A stretch of DNA of 64,000 nt, from the NCBI RefSeq assembly GCF_001584725.1, contig NZ_CP014606.1, forward strand, positions 310,001 to 374,000. The letters are read 5' to 3'. This DNA comes from an endosymbiont 'TC1' of Trimyema compressum (GTDB taxonomy: Bacteria; Bacillota; TC1). The notes below the pieces were generated by a model. It did no database searches. It was given only the letters and a program-made list of their open reading frames with translations, and was not told the origin of the DNA. The translations under genes and the position numbers were made by a program. Below are positions 20,956 to 30,525 of the stretch, in pieces. Every line of letters starts with the position of its first letter. Positions within the stretch are counted from its first letter, which is position 1.

Positions 20956-21048
20956 TATTCACTTAAATTAAATGTTGCGCAATCAAAATAGAGGCTATTT
21001 AAATGTGCAATAACTCAATTTTTTAATTTATAATATAGACGTGGTAAA

Positions 21049-21083
21049 TAAGAGTATCAATCATCTTTGGTACTCTTTTTTTA
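21049..21083 (+). terminator. Rho-independent terminator
   Basis: Stem AAGAGTATCAA / TTTGGTACTCTTTTTTT just before the inverted exporter segment. Confidence 0.75.
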
Positions 21084-21103
21084 AGATTCATTTAAGGTCC
21101 ATC

Positions 21104-21284
21104 CATTAAGAGAAACAACTGGATTTATTTGTGATAAAACTGCTTGACGTGTGTTCTTTAGTGCAGTCGTAACAGAAAGTGTCGTTAATAAAACATTGGC
21201 TAAAATAAATACGATTAACAATAAAATTAAGCTATTTGCCTTTCTTCTGACTACACTAATAAATGCTCTTTTTGAAAAATTCGT
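21104..21284 (-). pseudogene. FtsX-like ABC permease: N-terminal segment, now inverted
   Basis: On the minus strand, after AAGGAGGCAAGAA, the frame reads NFSKRAFISVVRRKANSL, a membrane helix (LILLLIVFILANVLL), then KNTRQAVLSQINPVVSL. This is the classical N terminus of a MacB/FtsX-type permease. The expected start codon is ACG (21282-21284) instead of ATG. The continuation of this protein lies on the plus strand from 21315. Flipping the segment between CATTAA (21104-21109) and TTAATG (21315-21320) joins VSL to NVDYQKMMK in frame. Confidence 0.85.
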
Positions 21285-21320
21285 TTCTTGCCTCCTTATT
21301 TTTATACTATTAGTTTAATG
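21104..21320. other. Micro-inversion bounded by a 6-bp inverted repeat
   Basis: CATTAA at 21104-21109 and TTAATG at 21315-21320 flank 205 bp whose coding strand is opposite to the rest of the gene. Re-inverting restores ribosome-binding site, N terminus and in-frame fusion to the downstream permease, with no base added or lost at the right joint. Confidence 0.82.
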
Positions 21321-22261
21321 TAGATTATCAAAAGATGATGAAAAATCCAGAAGGTGCTATGGAAACTATAAGCAGTGATCAGGCAAACCAAGTCTACGAG
21401 AAAACTAAAGACTTGTTAAAGAATTATGATTATTCCATGTCAGCAATGGGAGAAGGATCTTCTGAATTAAAGGGCTCAGATTTACCAGAATCTGGTAATT
21501 TTAGTTTCAGTATTGGCGATAATGTAATGTTGCCGTTAACTGGAACTAAAATGCATAAGCCTTTAGAAGTCGATTCTGGTGATGCGAAACTAATTAAAGG
21601 AAATGGTTTTACTGATGATGATATTAAGAATAGCGCAAGAAAAGGATTGATATCAAAAGAATTAGCTGAAAAAATAATTTAGATGTTGGTTCCACAATCA
21701 AAATTAATATGCCTATTTATGATGCATCAAGTATGTCATCAGGTGGTGGCATGCCAAAAGTTCTTGGTAAAGTTGAAGAAGATATAGAAGTTGCAGGAAT
21801 TTTAAATTATAGTTTAATTGATAAATATATTAAGGATAATAAAGACGTAAAAAATGTTGATCCAAACGATTATATTAGCGCTCAGCAAAAAGCCGATGGT
21901 ATCGTTTTGCCCAATACGATTTTAAAAAGTTTACTGGATAAAGAAAGTGTAGAATCGGAAAAAATAGGGGCTCAAAAAAATGCTGATATTGAAAAAGGGA
22001 AATATAGTGTAGTTCCTGTTTATACATTAAAAGATTATAAGGATTTAGAAAAATTCACTGAAATGGTGAGGACTATTATTCCTAGTGATAATATACAAGC
22101 AAAAAGTGCATCGGATTCTTATGCTCAAGTAGCTAAGCCATTATAATCTATGTAAAGCTTATTGGATATAGTTTTTGGTATTACCGTTGTTGCTAGTGTA
22201 ATAATTTTAAGCTTAGTATTATGTATATTTATTGAGACTTAATCCAAAAAGATTAATGTAG
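21315..22261 (+). pseudogene. FtsX-like ABC permease: extracellular domain and C-terminal scar
   Basis: Continues NVDYQKMMKNPEGAMETISS through a large extracellular domain to ISKELAEKII. A frameshift in AAAAAATAATTT near 21675 follows, then LDVGSTIKINMPIYDASS to SDSYAQVAKPL. After two stops, a single helix (IVFGITVVASVIILSLVLCI) is joined directly to the C-terminal tail LLRLNPKRLM. The segment with the remaining helices has therefore been deleted. It pairs with the ATPase gene 12 nt downstream, as in MacB- or bacitracin-type exporters. Confidence 0.86.
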
Positions 22262-22273
22262 AAAGGAGTTATT

Positions 22274-22947
22274 ATGGAAGCATTATTAAAAGTAAAAGAT
22301 TTAGAATATTATTACCAAGATGGTGAAACCAGACGTCATATTTTTAAGAATTTTAATTACACATTTGAAAAAGGAAAATTTTATGCTATTTTAGGTCAGT
22401 CAGGATCTGGCAAGACAACATTACTTTCTATTCTTAGTGGTATGGATACCCAGACAAAAGGTGAAGTCTATTACGAGGGTCAAGCCATTGAACCAATTGG
22501 CATAAATAAGTATCGTCGCAATTATACTGGAATGGTTTTTCAAAGCTTTAATTTAATACCTTATATGACTGCTCAAGAAAACTTATTGACAGCCATGTCT
22601 ATTACAGATGATAAGGTTAATGATGAAAAAATGTGGCCTATAATCTGTTGGACTTTATGGGCATTGTTAGCACAAAAGCTAATCGTTTAGTAACTAAATT
22701 ATCAGGGGGTGAGCAACAGAGAGTTGCAATAGCTAGAGCCTTAGCAACCAATGTCAATTTGATTTTAGCCGATGAGCCTACTGGAAATCTTGATGTAGAC
22801 ACAGAAATCTCAATTATTGATATATTTAAAAATCTAGCAGAATAACATGAAAAATGTGTTATTGTAGTTACCCATTCTAAGGAAGTAGCTAATCATGCAG
22901 ATGTTATTATTAATTTATCAGATAAGGATGGTTCTCTCAATGAGTGA
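22274..22947 (+). pseudogene. ABC exporter ATPase (MacB-like), broken
   Basis: Walker A is LGQSGSGKTTLLSIL, then MVFQSFNLIPYMTAQEN. A frameshift near 22635 separates this from the next frame, which has the signature [15 protein letters not shown] and Walker [17 protein letters not shown] at 22843 (Q expected) precedes VIVVTHSKEVA with the switch His. Start after GAAAGGAGTTATT. It would energise the neighbouring FtsX-like permease, which is also dead. Confidence 0.9.
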
Positions 22948-24231
22948 CTTCTTAAATAAATTTTCTAAAACTCAATACTCAGATAAAAATCAGAATAAAG
23001 GGTTAGAAGATAAAAAAGATTTGCCTTTAAAGGAACATCAAAAAACTGAATCCATTTCGCCTCCTCGAAGAAATATAGAGAATTTTGAAAAAAGATGTAT
23101 CTTATGGTAAAAAAAGAAGTTAAAAATAGGAATTGGGATTGGAGCAACGTTAGTTGTCCTAATCTCAATAATCTTAATTTTTGTAGCAATGAATACAATT
23201 ACGATGGCTCAATTTGAAAAAAAGAAAACCATTGAAGATATGCGGGTATGGGCGTTGCAAAATAAGATTACTTTAAATGAAACATTTGAGTATACTAAAG
23301 AAGTGGATGAAAATTATATGCTTGAGCAATCGGTTCCAGCTGATAAGAAAATTCAGAAAGGCAGTACTGTAGATGTTAAAATATCAAAAGGTGCAGATCC
23401 AGAAGAAAAAATTCCTTTGCCTGATTTTGCTAGTATGAATGGTACGCAAATTGAGGAATGGAAAGAAAAAAGCCAATAATGTTACAATTTCTAAAGAATT
23501 TAATGATGATATTGAGAAAAATAAATTTATTAAAATGGAATTGAAAGATAAGGATATTGTGCCAGAAGATTATAGAAGGAAAAATAAGATTACTGTATCT
23601 GTTTCTAAAGGAAAAGAAGTATTTGAAAAGAATATTGAAGTTCCTGATTTTGAAGATAAAACAAAGGCTGATGTTAAAGATTGGGCTGAAAAAGAAGGGG
23701 TTATTGTCGAGTTTTTAGAACAGGCAAATGACGATATAGATAAAGGCGGTTGTTATATCACAAAATATTGCAGCCAAAGAGAAAATTGCTAAGAAAGATA
23801 CTATTAAAGTCACAATTTCTTTAGGTAAGATAATATATGCCCCTTCTTTTTATGGTTTAGATGAGACTACAGCTCAAAGTTTAACAAGTAGCAAAGGAGT
23901 TAATGCTACTGTTTTGCATTATTATCATAATGAAGTTTTGGCAAATCAATTAATTAGCCAGTCTATTGCTGTAGGAGGAAAAGTTCAAGATTCATTAATT
24001 TTAACATATTCTCTTGGCAAACCCTTTACTGGCAATTTTAAAGGTCAGCCCGTTAGCACATTATTAGATTTAATTAATGAAATGAATCAAAAAGGTGCTA
24101 ATATCAATTATTTTATAAATTATGTAAATGGCAATGGAGCCCATGAGGGAAATGTAGTTTTTACATCTGTTAATAGTACCTTTATTAATACTGGTACAAC
24201 AATTAATATTGATGTAAGCAACGGTAATTAA
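22940..24231 (+). pseudogene. Membrane-anchored PASTA-domain protein, frameshifted
   Basis: A hydrophilic N terminus (MSDFLNKFSKTQYSDKN) overlaps the end of the ATPase gene. One membrane helix follows (IGATLVVLISIILIFVA), then about four PASTA-like repeats with the pattern VPDF-(K)-WAxxxxI and KGSTVDVKISKG. The frame shifts near 23100, 23465 and 23750. The last part ends in INTGTTINIDVSNGN. There is no kinase domain. Intact relatives are wall-sensing or exporter-associated proteins; the location inside an exporter/two-component cluster suggests envelope-stress defence. Confidence 0.82.
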
Positions 24232-24286
24232 AAAGAAGGCTATACATGAAGATTATTTATCCGTTATAATGGGTTAAGGAGAAAAA

Positions 24287-24858
24287 ATGCGTGTATTAAT
24301 TGTAGAAGATGAACCTTTTATGGCAGAAGCAATAGAGGCAGTATTAAAAAAGAATAATTATAGTGTGGATCTTGCATTTGATGGAGAATACGGTTTAGAC
24401 TGTGCTTTAAGTGAAATATATGATGTGGTTATTTTAGATATTATGCTTCCTAAAATAGATGGCTTTAGAGTTGTTCAGACTATGAGAAGGAATGAAGAAT
24501 TAATGGCCCGTATTCGGGCCTTGATTCGAAGGCAACCTCAGATTAGGAATTTAAATTATTTAGTATATGAGGATTTAGTATTATATCCCTTTCTTTTGAA
24601 AATTACTTGCAATAATAAAGAAATAGCAATAACTTTAAAAGAAAGTCAAGTTCTTGAAATACTTTTTAGCAATAAAAATCAAATTGTTTCAAAAAATATA
24701 TTAATTGAGAGGATTTGGGGTTATGAGAGCAATACAGAGGACAATCATGTTGAAGTGTATATTTCATTTTTAAGAAAAAATTGCAGTATTTAAATTCTAA
24801 GGTTTTGATTAAAACAAAAAGAGGTTTGGGCTATATTTTGGATACTATGGTGGAGTAA
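24287..24858 (+). pseudogene. OmpR-family response regulator, internally deleted
   Basis: The receiver begins MRVLIVEDEPFMAEAIEAVL, and the phospho-acceptor Asp lies in VVILDIMLPKIDG. After MRRNEELMARIRALIRR about 60 residues of the receiver (the conserved Thr/Lys part) are missing. The winged-helix DNA-binding domain is readable (ILFSNKNQIVSKNILIERIW), but a frameshift after ISFLRK breaks the recognition helix; the C terminus continues in another frame to 24858. It is paired with the kinase remnant that follows. Confidence 0.88.
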
Positions 24859-24861
24859 ATT

Positions 24862-26203
24862 ATGTTCAAAAAAATAAAGTTTAAATTTATAGCTTTGAAT
24901 ATGACAATCATAACGATTTTTATGGTTGTTACTTTTGGTGTTATTTATTTTATGACTGCCAACAGTATTGCTACAAAAATAATGCTCAGCTTAACAGCTA
25001 TTTTTCACCTATAATGGCTAAGTTATAGTTCAATGGAATTGCCAGTTGTTGACAAAAGCCAAATTACGAGCCTGGTTGCTATTAATACAGGTTTTGAGGG
25101 GACCAACATTTCTAATACAGTTTTTTCAATATTATTAGATGAGAATAATAATATTATTAACGAGACAGATTTAACAAATAAGCAGATTGATGAGTTGTTT
25201 TTAAAGAAGACTTTGTCGATATCCTTTACTTTAAACTCAGAAAATGGAACTATTAAAATTGCAGATTCTACTTTTCTTTTTTCTATGAAAAGTCTTCAAG
25301 TTTTTGAATATTCTGGACACTTTAATAATAGTAACTATGGTATAGTTTACACTGATTTAGCTACAGATAATTCTAAAACCTTCAAACAAATCATATTTTT
25401 AGACATTACTGAATCACAATTAACATTATCAACTTTATTAAGTTCATTATTATTAGTAGGTGCTAGTATGTTAATTGCGATTTTTGGAATCAGTTTTTCT
25501 TTGCAAAAAAGGATCTTAGTCCTATTATTAATTCATAGAATAAACAAAATCAATTTATTGCGGATGCTTCTCATGAGTTTAAAACACCAATTGCAATTAT
25601 TCAAGCTAATGCAGATGTTTTGTTAGCAAACCAAGGGGATTCAATTGCAAATCAAAAAAATGGATTAATCATATTCAGTATGAGGCTAAAAGAATGAATC
25701 TCCTAGTGGAAGATTTACTACATTTAGCTCAATCAGAAGATGAAAACATTATTTTTCAGAAAACTTTAGTCAATATTACAGAGGCTTTAGAAGGGTTACT
25801 TATTTCATTGGAGGCAATTGCTTATGAAAAGCAAATTGTTTTTGAAAATAGAATTGAAAAAAATCTTACGACAATTGGAGATTCAGTAATAATTAAGCAA
25901 ATCTTGATGATTCTTTTAGATAATGGAATAAAGTATGCTCCAAAAGGAAACCGAATGAAAATTGCTTTAATAGATACTGGCAAATATCTTAAATTTACAA
26001 TTATCAATAGTTCGGTGCCAAGTCAAATGATTGATGAAAATAAAATATTTAATAGTTTCTGTAGAGCGGATAGTTCAAGAGAGCATAGTCAAGGTGGTTA
26101 CGGATTAGGTCTAGCAATTGCTAAGTCCTTTATTGAAAAGTTAGGGGGCGTATTTCCTTTAATGAAAGTAATGGAGAAATTATATTTACAGTACTTTTTC
26201 TAA
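24862..26203 (+). pseudogene. Sensor histidine kinase, frameshifted
   Basis: The N-terminal helix (FIALNMTIITIFMVVTFGVI) is followed by a stop at about 25012, an extracellular sensor region, and a second helix (LLSSLLLVGASMLIAIFGI). A frameshift near 25545 follows. The dimerisation His lies in FIADASHEFKTPIAII, readable in a second frame. The ATPase has the N-box LLDNGIKYAPKGN and G-box HSQGGYGLGLAIAKSF. Degraded end. Partner of the preceding response regulator, so the whole two-component system is lost. Confidence 0.88.
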
Positions 26204-26242
26204 AAGCTTAATAATATTTTTAAAGCTTTAATTATTTAAAAT

Positions 26243-26444
26243 TAAACCCTGTTTGGTCGCATGCCGTCACTTAAAACCCGTCTATGACAGGTGGGTGCTC
26301 TCCTTTGAACTTCACGCTTCCTTCATCTGGTAAACCAGGAGGTCTGCAATCCTGAGCAAAGAGGCTAAGCTCCCATTAATTACTTTGCGGAATTAAATAA
26401 ACGACACACGACCCAGCAGGGTTTAAAGAACAAATCTTTGTTGT
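26243..26444 (-). ncRNA. ssrS: 6S RNA
   Basis: On the minus strand about 200 nt fold into one long interrupted hairpin. The closing stem is AAACCCTG-CTGGGTCG / CGACC-AAACAGGGTTT, and the 3' side of the central bubble reads GAGCACCCACCTGTC and GGGTTTTAAGTGACGGCATG. This matches the pattern of Firmicutes 6S RNAs, which mimic an open promoter and sequester sigma-A RNA polymerase in stationary phase. A promoter sits at the expected distance upstream. Recognition is by pattern and memory; no covariance search was possible. Confidence 0.75.
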
Positions 26445-26450
26445 TTATTA

Positions 26451-26479
26451 ATAATACGATAATAATTTGAATAGGTCAA
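26451..26479 (-). promoter_or_regulatory. Promoter of the 6S RNA gene
   Basis: Minus-strand TTGACC (26474-26479), 17-nt spacer, TATTAT (26451-26456). It predicts a 5' end near 26444. Confidence 0.7.
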
Positions 26480-26599
26480 CAGAGAATTTCAATAGGTGTT
26501 TTTTATTTTATAAAAGACATATATATAATGAATTAATTTAGTGAGTAATGTTGCTAGCAAATAGAAGTATTAAGTGTTATTAGACAGCAGGTTCAGTAT

Positions 26600-26755
26600 T
26601 TAATAATAACATATGAAATGCAATTTGCTTTTGAGATTTCTGACAGAATAATATTTATGGATGAAGGACAAATTATTGAAGAAAGTTCTCCAAAAGAAGT
26701 TTTTCTTAAAATAAAAGAGGAAAAACAAAACAATTTCTTAGACAAACCAAGGTAA
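26600..26755 (+). pseudogene. Amino-acid ABC transporter ATPase, C-terminal fragment
   Basis: The frame reads ITYEMQFAFEISDRIIFMDE and GQIIEESSPKEVF, then stops. This is the end of GlnQ-type polar amino-acid importer ATPases (normally VTHEMxFAREVADRV). The switch His has become Tyr. Everything upstream is gone, replaced by 6S RNA-proximal sequence. Confidence 0.8.
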
Positions 26756-26790
26756 TCTCTGATTACACTATATAATTAAATATTGATGAA

Positions 26791-26830
26791 AGTAAAAAAG
26801 CAACTATATTATGGTTGCTTTTTTACTTTT
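26791..26830 (+). terminator. Rho-independent terminator
   Basis: Stem GTAAAAAAGCAAC / GTTGCTTTTTTAC. Confidence 0.85.
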
Positions 26831-26906
26831 TATTGCCCGTGGGGTTTTAGCTAACTTTATAGTATAATAGTAGCAAAAATAGAAATAAAAATTAAGGAGT
26901 GATTGA

Positions 26907-27542
26907 ATGAACAGGAAGCAAACTGTAACAAGCCCTATCTATCAAATAATAGCTGTTGATATTGCTTCTAAAATAGTAACAGGTGAATATCAAGAAGGAA
27001 ATAAACTTTTTGCTCGCTCTACCTTGGCGGAGTAATATAGTGTCAGTCCTGAAACCTCTAGGAGAGCCATTTCCATTTTAGCGGACATGGGTATTGTGAA
27101 GAGCGTTAAAGGCAGTGGTATTACAATTATTTCCAAGTAGAAAGCTATTGCTTTTGTTGAACAGTTTCAGGAAATTAAAACAGTTAAAGAATTGAAAAAA
27201 GAAATTTCGGATATTGTTGAAAAACAGGAAAATGAAAACAGATTGCTTAAAGTTCATTTAGTTGATTTACTAGAGAGAGTGGACAGGTTAAGATTTACAA
27301 ATCCTTTTATGCCTTTTGATATTACTTTAAAGAAGGAAGCTCAGTATTTAGGTAAAAATTACTGGGATATAAAATTTTGGCATCATACTAATGCCACGGT
27401 AATTGCTATAAAAAGGGGTAGTGATTTGTTAATTTCCCCTGGTCCTTATGCCCTTTTAGAAGAACAGGATATTATCTATTTTATTGGGAATAAAAATGCT
27501 TATGGTCTGGTACACAGCTTTTTATATTCTGATAAAATTTAA
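26907..27542 (+). pseudogene. GntR-type regulator with C-terminal RCK_C/TrkA-C domain, two nonsense codons
   Basis: N-terminal winged helix: MNRKQTVTSPIYQIIAVDIA, SRRAISILADMGIV and GSGITIISK. After a linker helix comes a TrkA-C-like domain (TNATVIAIKRGSDLLISPGP, LLEEQDIIYFIG). TAA at 27034 interrupts LAE-YSVSPET and TAG at 27138 interrupts the linker. The rest is in one frame from 26907 to 27542. Start after AAGGAGTGATTGA. Such GntR/RCK_C proteins commonly sit upstream of osmoprotectant importers and respond to ionic state, matching the next operon. Confidence 0.88.
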
Positions 27543-27579
27543 AAATAAAATATAGTTGTGCGTCATGAAATTTTGACTT

Positions 27580-27614
27580 AAGTAACAACTTATATTTTAA
27601 TATAAGTTGTTACT
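27580..27614. promoter_or_regulatory. Long perfect palindrome before the osmoprotectant operon
   Basis: AGTAACAACTTATATT and its exact complement, separated by two bases. It could be the terminator of the GntR gene (weak T run, TTTTATTTAT) or an operator for it. The symmetry supports either. Confidence 0.6.
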
Positions 27615-27640
27615 TTTATTTATGAGGGGAGTGATTCACA

Positions 27641-28772
27641 TTGATTGAATTCAAAAATGTAAGTAAGAAGTACAAATCAGAAGTTGTTTCAAAAGATATG
27701 TCCTTAACTATAGAAGATGGTAGTTTTATTGCCATTATATGTCCTAGTGGTTGCGGAAAGACAACAACACTAAAGATGATTAATAGACTCATAAAATCTA
27801 CCAGTGGTACTATTTATTTAAATGGCAAAGATATTATGGGCAATGGATCCTATTAAGTTGCGTAGAAGCATGGGGTATGTTATACAGCAAACAGGTTTGT
27901 TTCCCCATATGACTATTAAACAGAATCTAGAGTTAATTCTAAAGCTAGAAAAGAATTCAGCGGAAGAGATAATGGCCAGAATTAGTGAGATTATGGAATT
28001 GATTGATATGGATCCAGAACTTTATTTGGAATCTTATCCCAATGAATTAAGTGGAGGACAACAGCAAAGAATAGGTGTTGCTAGGGCTTTAGTTACTAAT
28101 CCTGATATTTATTTTAATGGATGAACCTTTTAGTGCTCTTGATCCAATTACCAGAAATCAATTAGAAGATGAGTTAATTTCTTTACATGCTCAACTTAAG
28201 AAAACAATTATTTTTGTTACCCATGATATGGATGAGGCTATTAAAATTGCTTCAAAAATCTGTATTATGAATGAAGGTGAAATTGTACAATTTGATACAC
28301 CAGAAAATATATTGAAACATCCTAAAAATCAATTTGTTAGTGACTTTTTAGGTAAAGATCGAATCTGGGCTTCTCCAGAAATAATTAAGGCTGAAGATAT
28401 TATGATAAAAAATCCAGTAACCTGTCGTTTAGAAACCTCAGTGATTAAATCTATGGAAAAATGAGACAGTTTAAAACGGAAAGTCTTATGGTTGTAGACA
28501 AAAAGCATAAGCTTTTAGGAATTTTAAATGCTAAAAATATCCGTTCTGCTGATGTCAATTTAACAGCTGGTGATTTAATGAAAAAAGATTTTTCTTGGGT
28601 CTCAGCTGATGATTCTCTTGTAGATGTTATTGGGATTATAAATAATGTAGACGTTTCTAATGTTCCTGTTGTTAATAGCCAGGGGATTTTAATTGGACTT
28701 GTAACCAATAGTAGTTTAATCAGTACTTTTAGTGAGCAATTTATTGATCATAGTAAAGAGGAGAGGGTATGA
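27641..28772 (+). pseudogene. opuCA: Osmoprotectant (glycine betaine/choline) ABC importer ATPase with CBS domains, frameshifted
   Basis: Start TTG after GAGGGGAGTG. Walker A CPSGCGKTTTLKMINRL, signature LSGGQQQRIGVARAL, Walker B LMDEPFSALDPITR, switch VTHDMDEAI, followed by two CBS domains (SLMVVDKKHKLLGILN, NVPVVNSQGILIGL). Frameshifts near 27845, 28115 and 28460 split it into four frames. The last overlaps the permease start. This architecture is specific to OpuA/OpuC-type compatible-solute importers gated by CBS domains. Confidence 0.9.
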
Positions 28773-28773
28773 A

Positions 28774-29421
28774 ATGGGATTTATTGAATACATTCAAAAT
28801 AATATGGATATTATTATTACTTTACTCATTCAACGCCTTTTCTTGTCTTTTATTGCAGTAGCTTTAGCTATAATTATTGGGGTGCCTATTGGTATTCTAA
28901 TAGCTTATGTACGTAAGTTGGACAAACCTGTTTTAAAAGCGGCAAGTGTTATTCAAGCAGTGCCTAGTATCGCCTTACTTGGATTTATGATTCCTTTTCT
29001 CGGTATTGGAACATTACCAGCAGTGGTAATGGTTGTATTGTATTCATTGTTACCTATTATTAAAAATACTTATATTGGCATTCAAGGAATTAATCCAGAG
29101 ATGATTGAGGCTGCTAAAGGCATTGGCTTAAAAAGAAATCAAATATTAAGAAAAATTCAGATACCATTAGCATTGCCAGTTATTATGGCTGGTATTAGAG
29201 TGTCAGCAGTTACAGCTGTTGGTCTGATTACTATTGCTGCTTTTGTAGGAGGCGGTGGCTTAGGGTATCTTGTATTTTCAGGTATTAGGACTGTTAATAA
29301 CTACCAAATTTTAGCTGGTGCAATTCCTGCTTGTATCTTAGCTTTACTCATTGATTATATATTTGCAATAATTGAAAAAGCAGTTACGCCTAAGAGCCTA
29401 CAACCAAAAGCAAAAGGGTAA
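28774..29421 (+). CDS. opuCB: Osmoprotectant ABC importer permease
   Basis: A 215-residue inner-membrane permease with about five helices and the EAA loop EAAKGIGLKRNQILRKIQIP that docks the ATPase. The sequence QRLFLSFIAVALAIIIGVPI and IPFLGIGTLPAVV is typical of OpuCB/ProW-like permeases. The start follows GAGGAGAGGG. The frame is uninterrupted, but both the ATPase upstream and the binding protein downstream are broken. It cannot form a working importer unless partners are encoded elsewhere. Confidence 0.9.
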   Translation: MGFIEYIQNNMDIIITLLIQRLFLSFIAVALAIIIGVPIGILIAYVRKLDKPVLKAASVIQAVPSIALLGFMIPFLGIGTLPAVVMVVLYSLLPIIKNTYIGIQGINPEMIEAAKGIGLKRNQILRKIQIPLALPVIMAGIRVSAVTAVGLITIAAFVGGGGLGYLVFSGIRTVNNYQILAGAIPACILALLIDYIFAIIEKAVTPKSLQPKAKG

Positions 29422-29427
29422 TCAAGA

Positions 29428-30463
29428 ATGCATCCTATTATTAAAAGAACGATTGCTATTGTAGCAGTAGTAGCAGTAGTAGCAGTAGTAGCAGTAGTAG
29501 CAGTAGTAGCAGTAGTAGCAGTAGTAGCAGTAGTAGCAGTAGTAGCAGTAGTAGCAGTAGTAGCAGTAGTAGCAGTAGTAGCAGTAGTAGCAGTAGTTAT
29601 AGGTGGCATTATTTATGGTGTTAATAAATCAGAACAAAAAGAAAACTCAATTATAATTAGTGGTGAAGATTATACGGAGCAGGAAATTCTCTGTCATATG
29701 ATTTCAGATTTAATTGAAGATCGGACTAATATTAATGTAGACTGAAAACCATCTTTAGGAGGCACAACAAATAACTTTGCTGCAATTACTAGTAATGAAG
29801 TGGATATGTATGTGGAATATTCAGGTACTGCATATGGGGATGTGTTAAAGCATGAGCCTATTTCAGATATTAAAAAAGTGTATGAAACAGCTAAAAAAGA
29901 ATATAAAGAAAAATACAATATTGATGTGTTGACACAATTTAGTTTTAATAATACCTATGCTATTGGTGTACGAGCTGATACTGCTGAAACTTACAAGCTT
30001 AAAACTATTAGTGATTTACAAAAAGTATCAGGGGATTTAGTATTGTCTGCAACTTTAGAATTTTTAAATCGGGAAGATGATCTACTAGGTCTTGAAAAAC
30101 TATATAATTTAAAGTTTAAGAAAACACTAGGTGTTGATGGAGGGCCTCGTTACATTGCTTTAATGAATAATGAAAGTGATGCAGTGGATGTATTTACAAC
30201 TGATGGGTTAATTAAAAAAGTTTAATTTAGTTGTTTTAGAAGATGATAAAAAGTTCTTCCCTCCTTATTATGCGATGCCTATTGTAAGAGGTGAGATTTT
30301 AGAAAAGCATCCTGAAATTATTCCTGTTATGGATGAGTTGGGTCCTTACTTGACTAATGAGGTTATGACAGATTTAAATTATAGAGCAGATGAATTAAAT
30401 AAGAGACCAGCTAATGTAGCAAGAGGCTTCTTAGTTTCCAATAATCTTTTGAAAAATAATTAG
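29428..30463 (+). pseudogene. opuCC: Osmoprotectant substrate-binding protein with expanded Val-Ala-Val repeat, broken
   Basis: N terminus MHPIIKRTIAIV runs into 15 tandem copies of a 9-nt unit coding Val-Ala-Val, where a signal/anchor helix should be. The binding-protein sequence follows (SGEDYTEQEILCHMISDLI). A TGA at 29743 precedes KPSLGGTTNNFAAIT; then MYVEYSGTAYGDVL and YAIGVRADTAETYKL. A frameshift near 30220 separates the final VVLEDDKKFFPPYYAMP and RADELNKRPANVARGFL. This is an OpuCC-type glycine betaine/choline-binding protein, now nonfunctional. Confidence 0.9.
29461..29595 (+). repeat. 15 perfect tandem copies of GTAGCAGTA
   Basis: 135 bp of a 9-bp unit with no mismatch. Unit length is a multiple of three, so copy-number changes would lengthen or shorten the hydrophobic Val/Ala segment without shifting the frame. 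Confidence 0.97.
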
Positions 30464-30483
30464 TATTATTCAGTAATCAAAAA

Positions 30484-30520
30484 TATAAATAACCTCTGGA
30501 ATTCCAGAGGTTATTTATAT
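30484..30520 (+). terminator. Rho-independent terminator of the osmoprotectant operon
   Basis: Perfect palindrome AATAACCTCTGGAATTCCAGAGGTTATT flanked by AT-rich arms. Confidence 0.75.
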
Positions 30521-30525
30521 TTAAA

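Noticed and set aside
29461-29595. CRISPR array
   Set aside because: Units are contiguous 9-mers without spacers and are coding.
29355-29609. Minus-strand Thr/Ala-repeat frame
   Set aside because: It is the complement of the GTAGCAGTA repeat within the binding-protein gene, without a ribosome-binding site.
4955-29745. Alternative genetic code or stop suppression (TGA as Trp/Sec, TAG as Gln)
   Set aside because: All three stops occur in dead genes together with frameshifts, while intact genes end normally at TAA, TAG and TGA.
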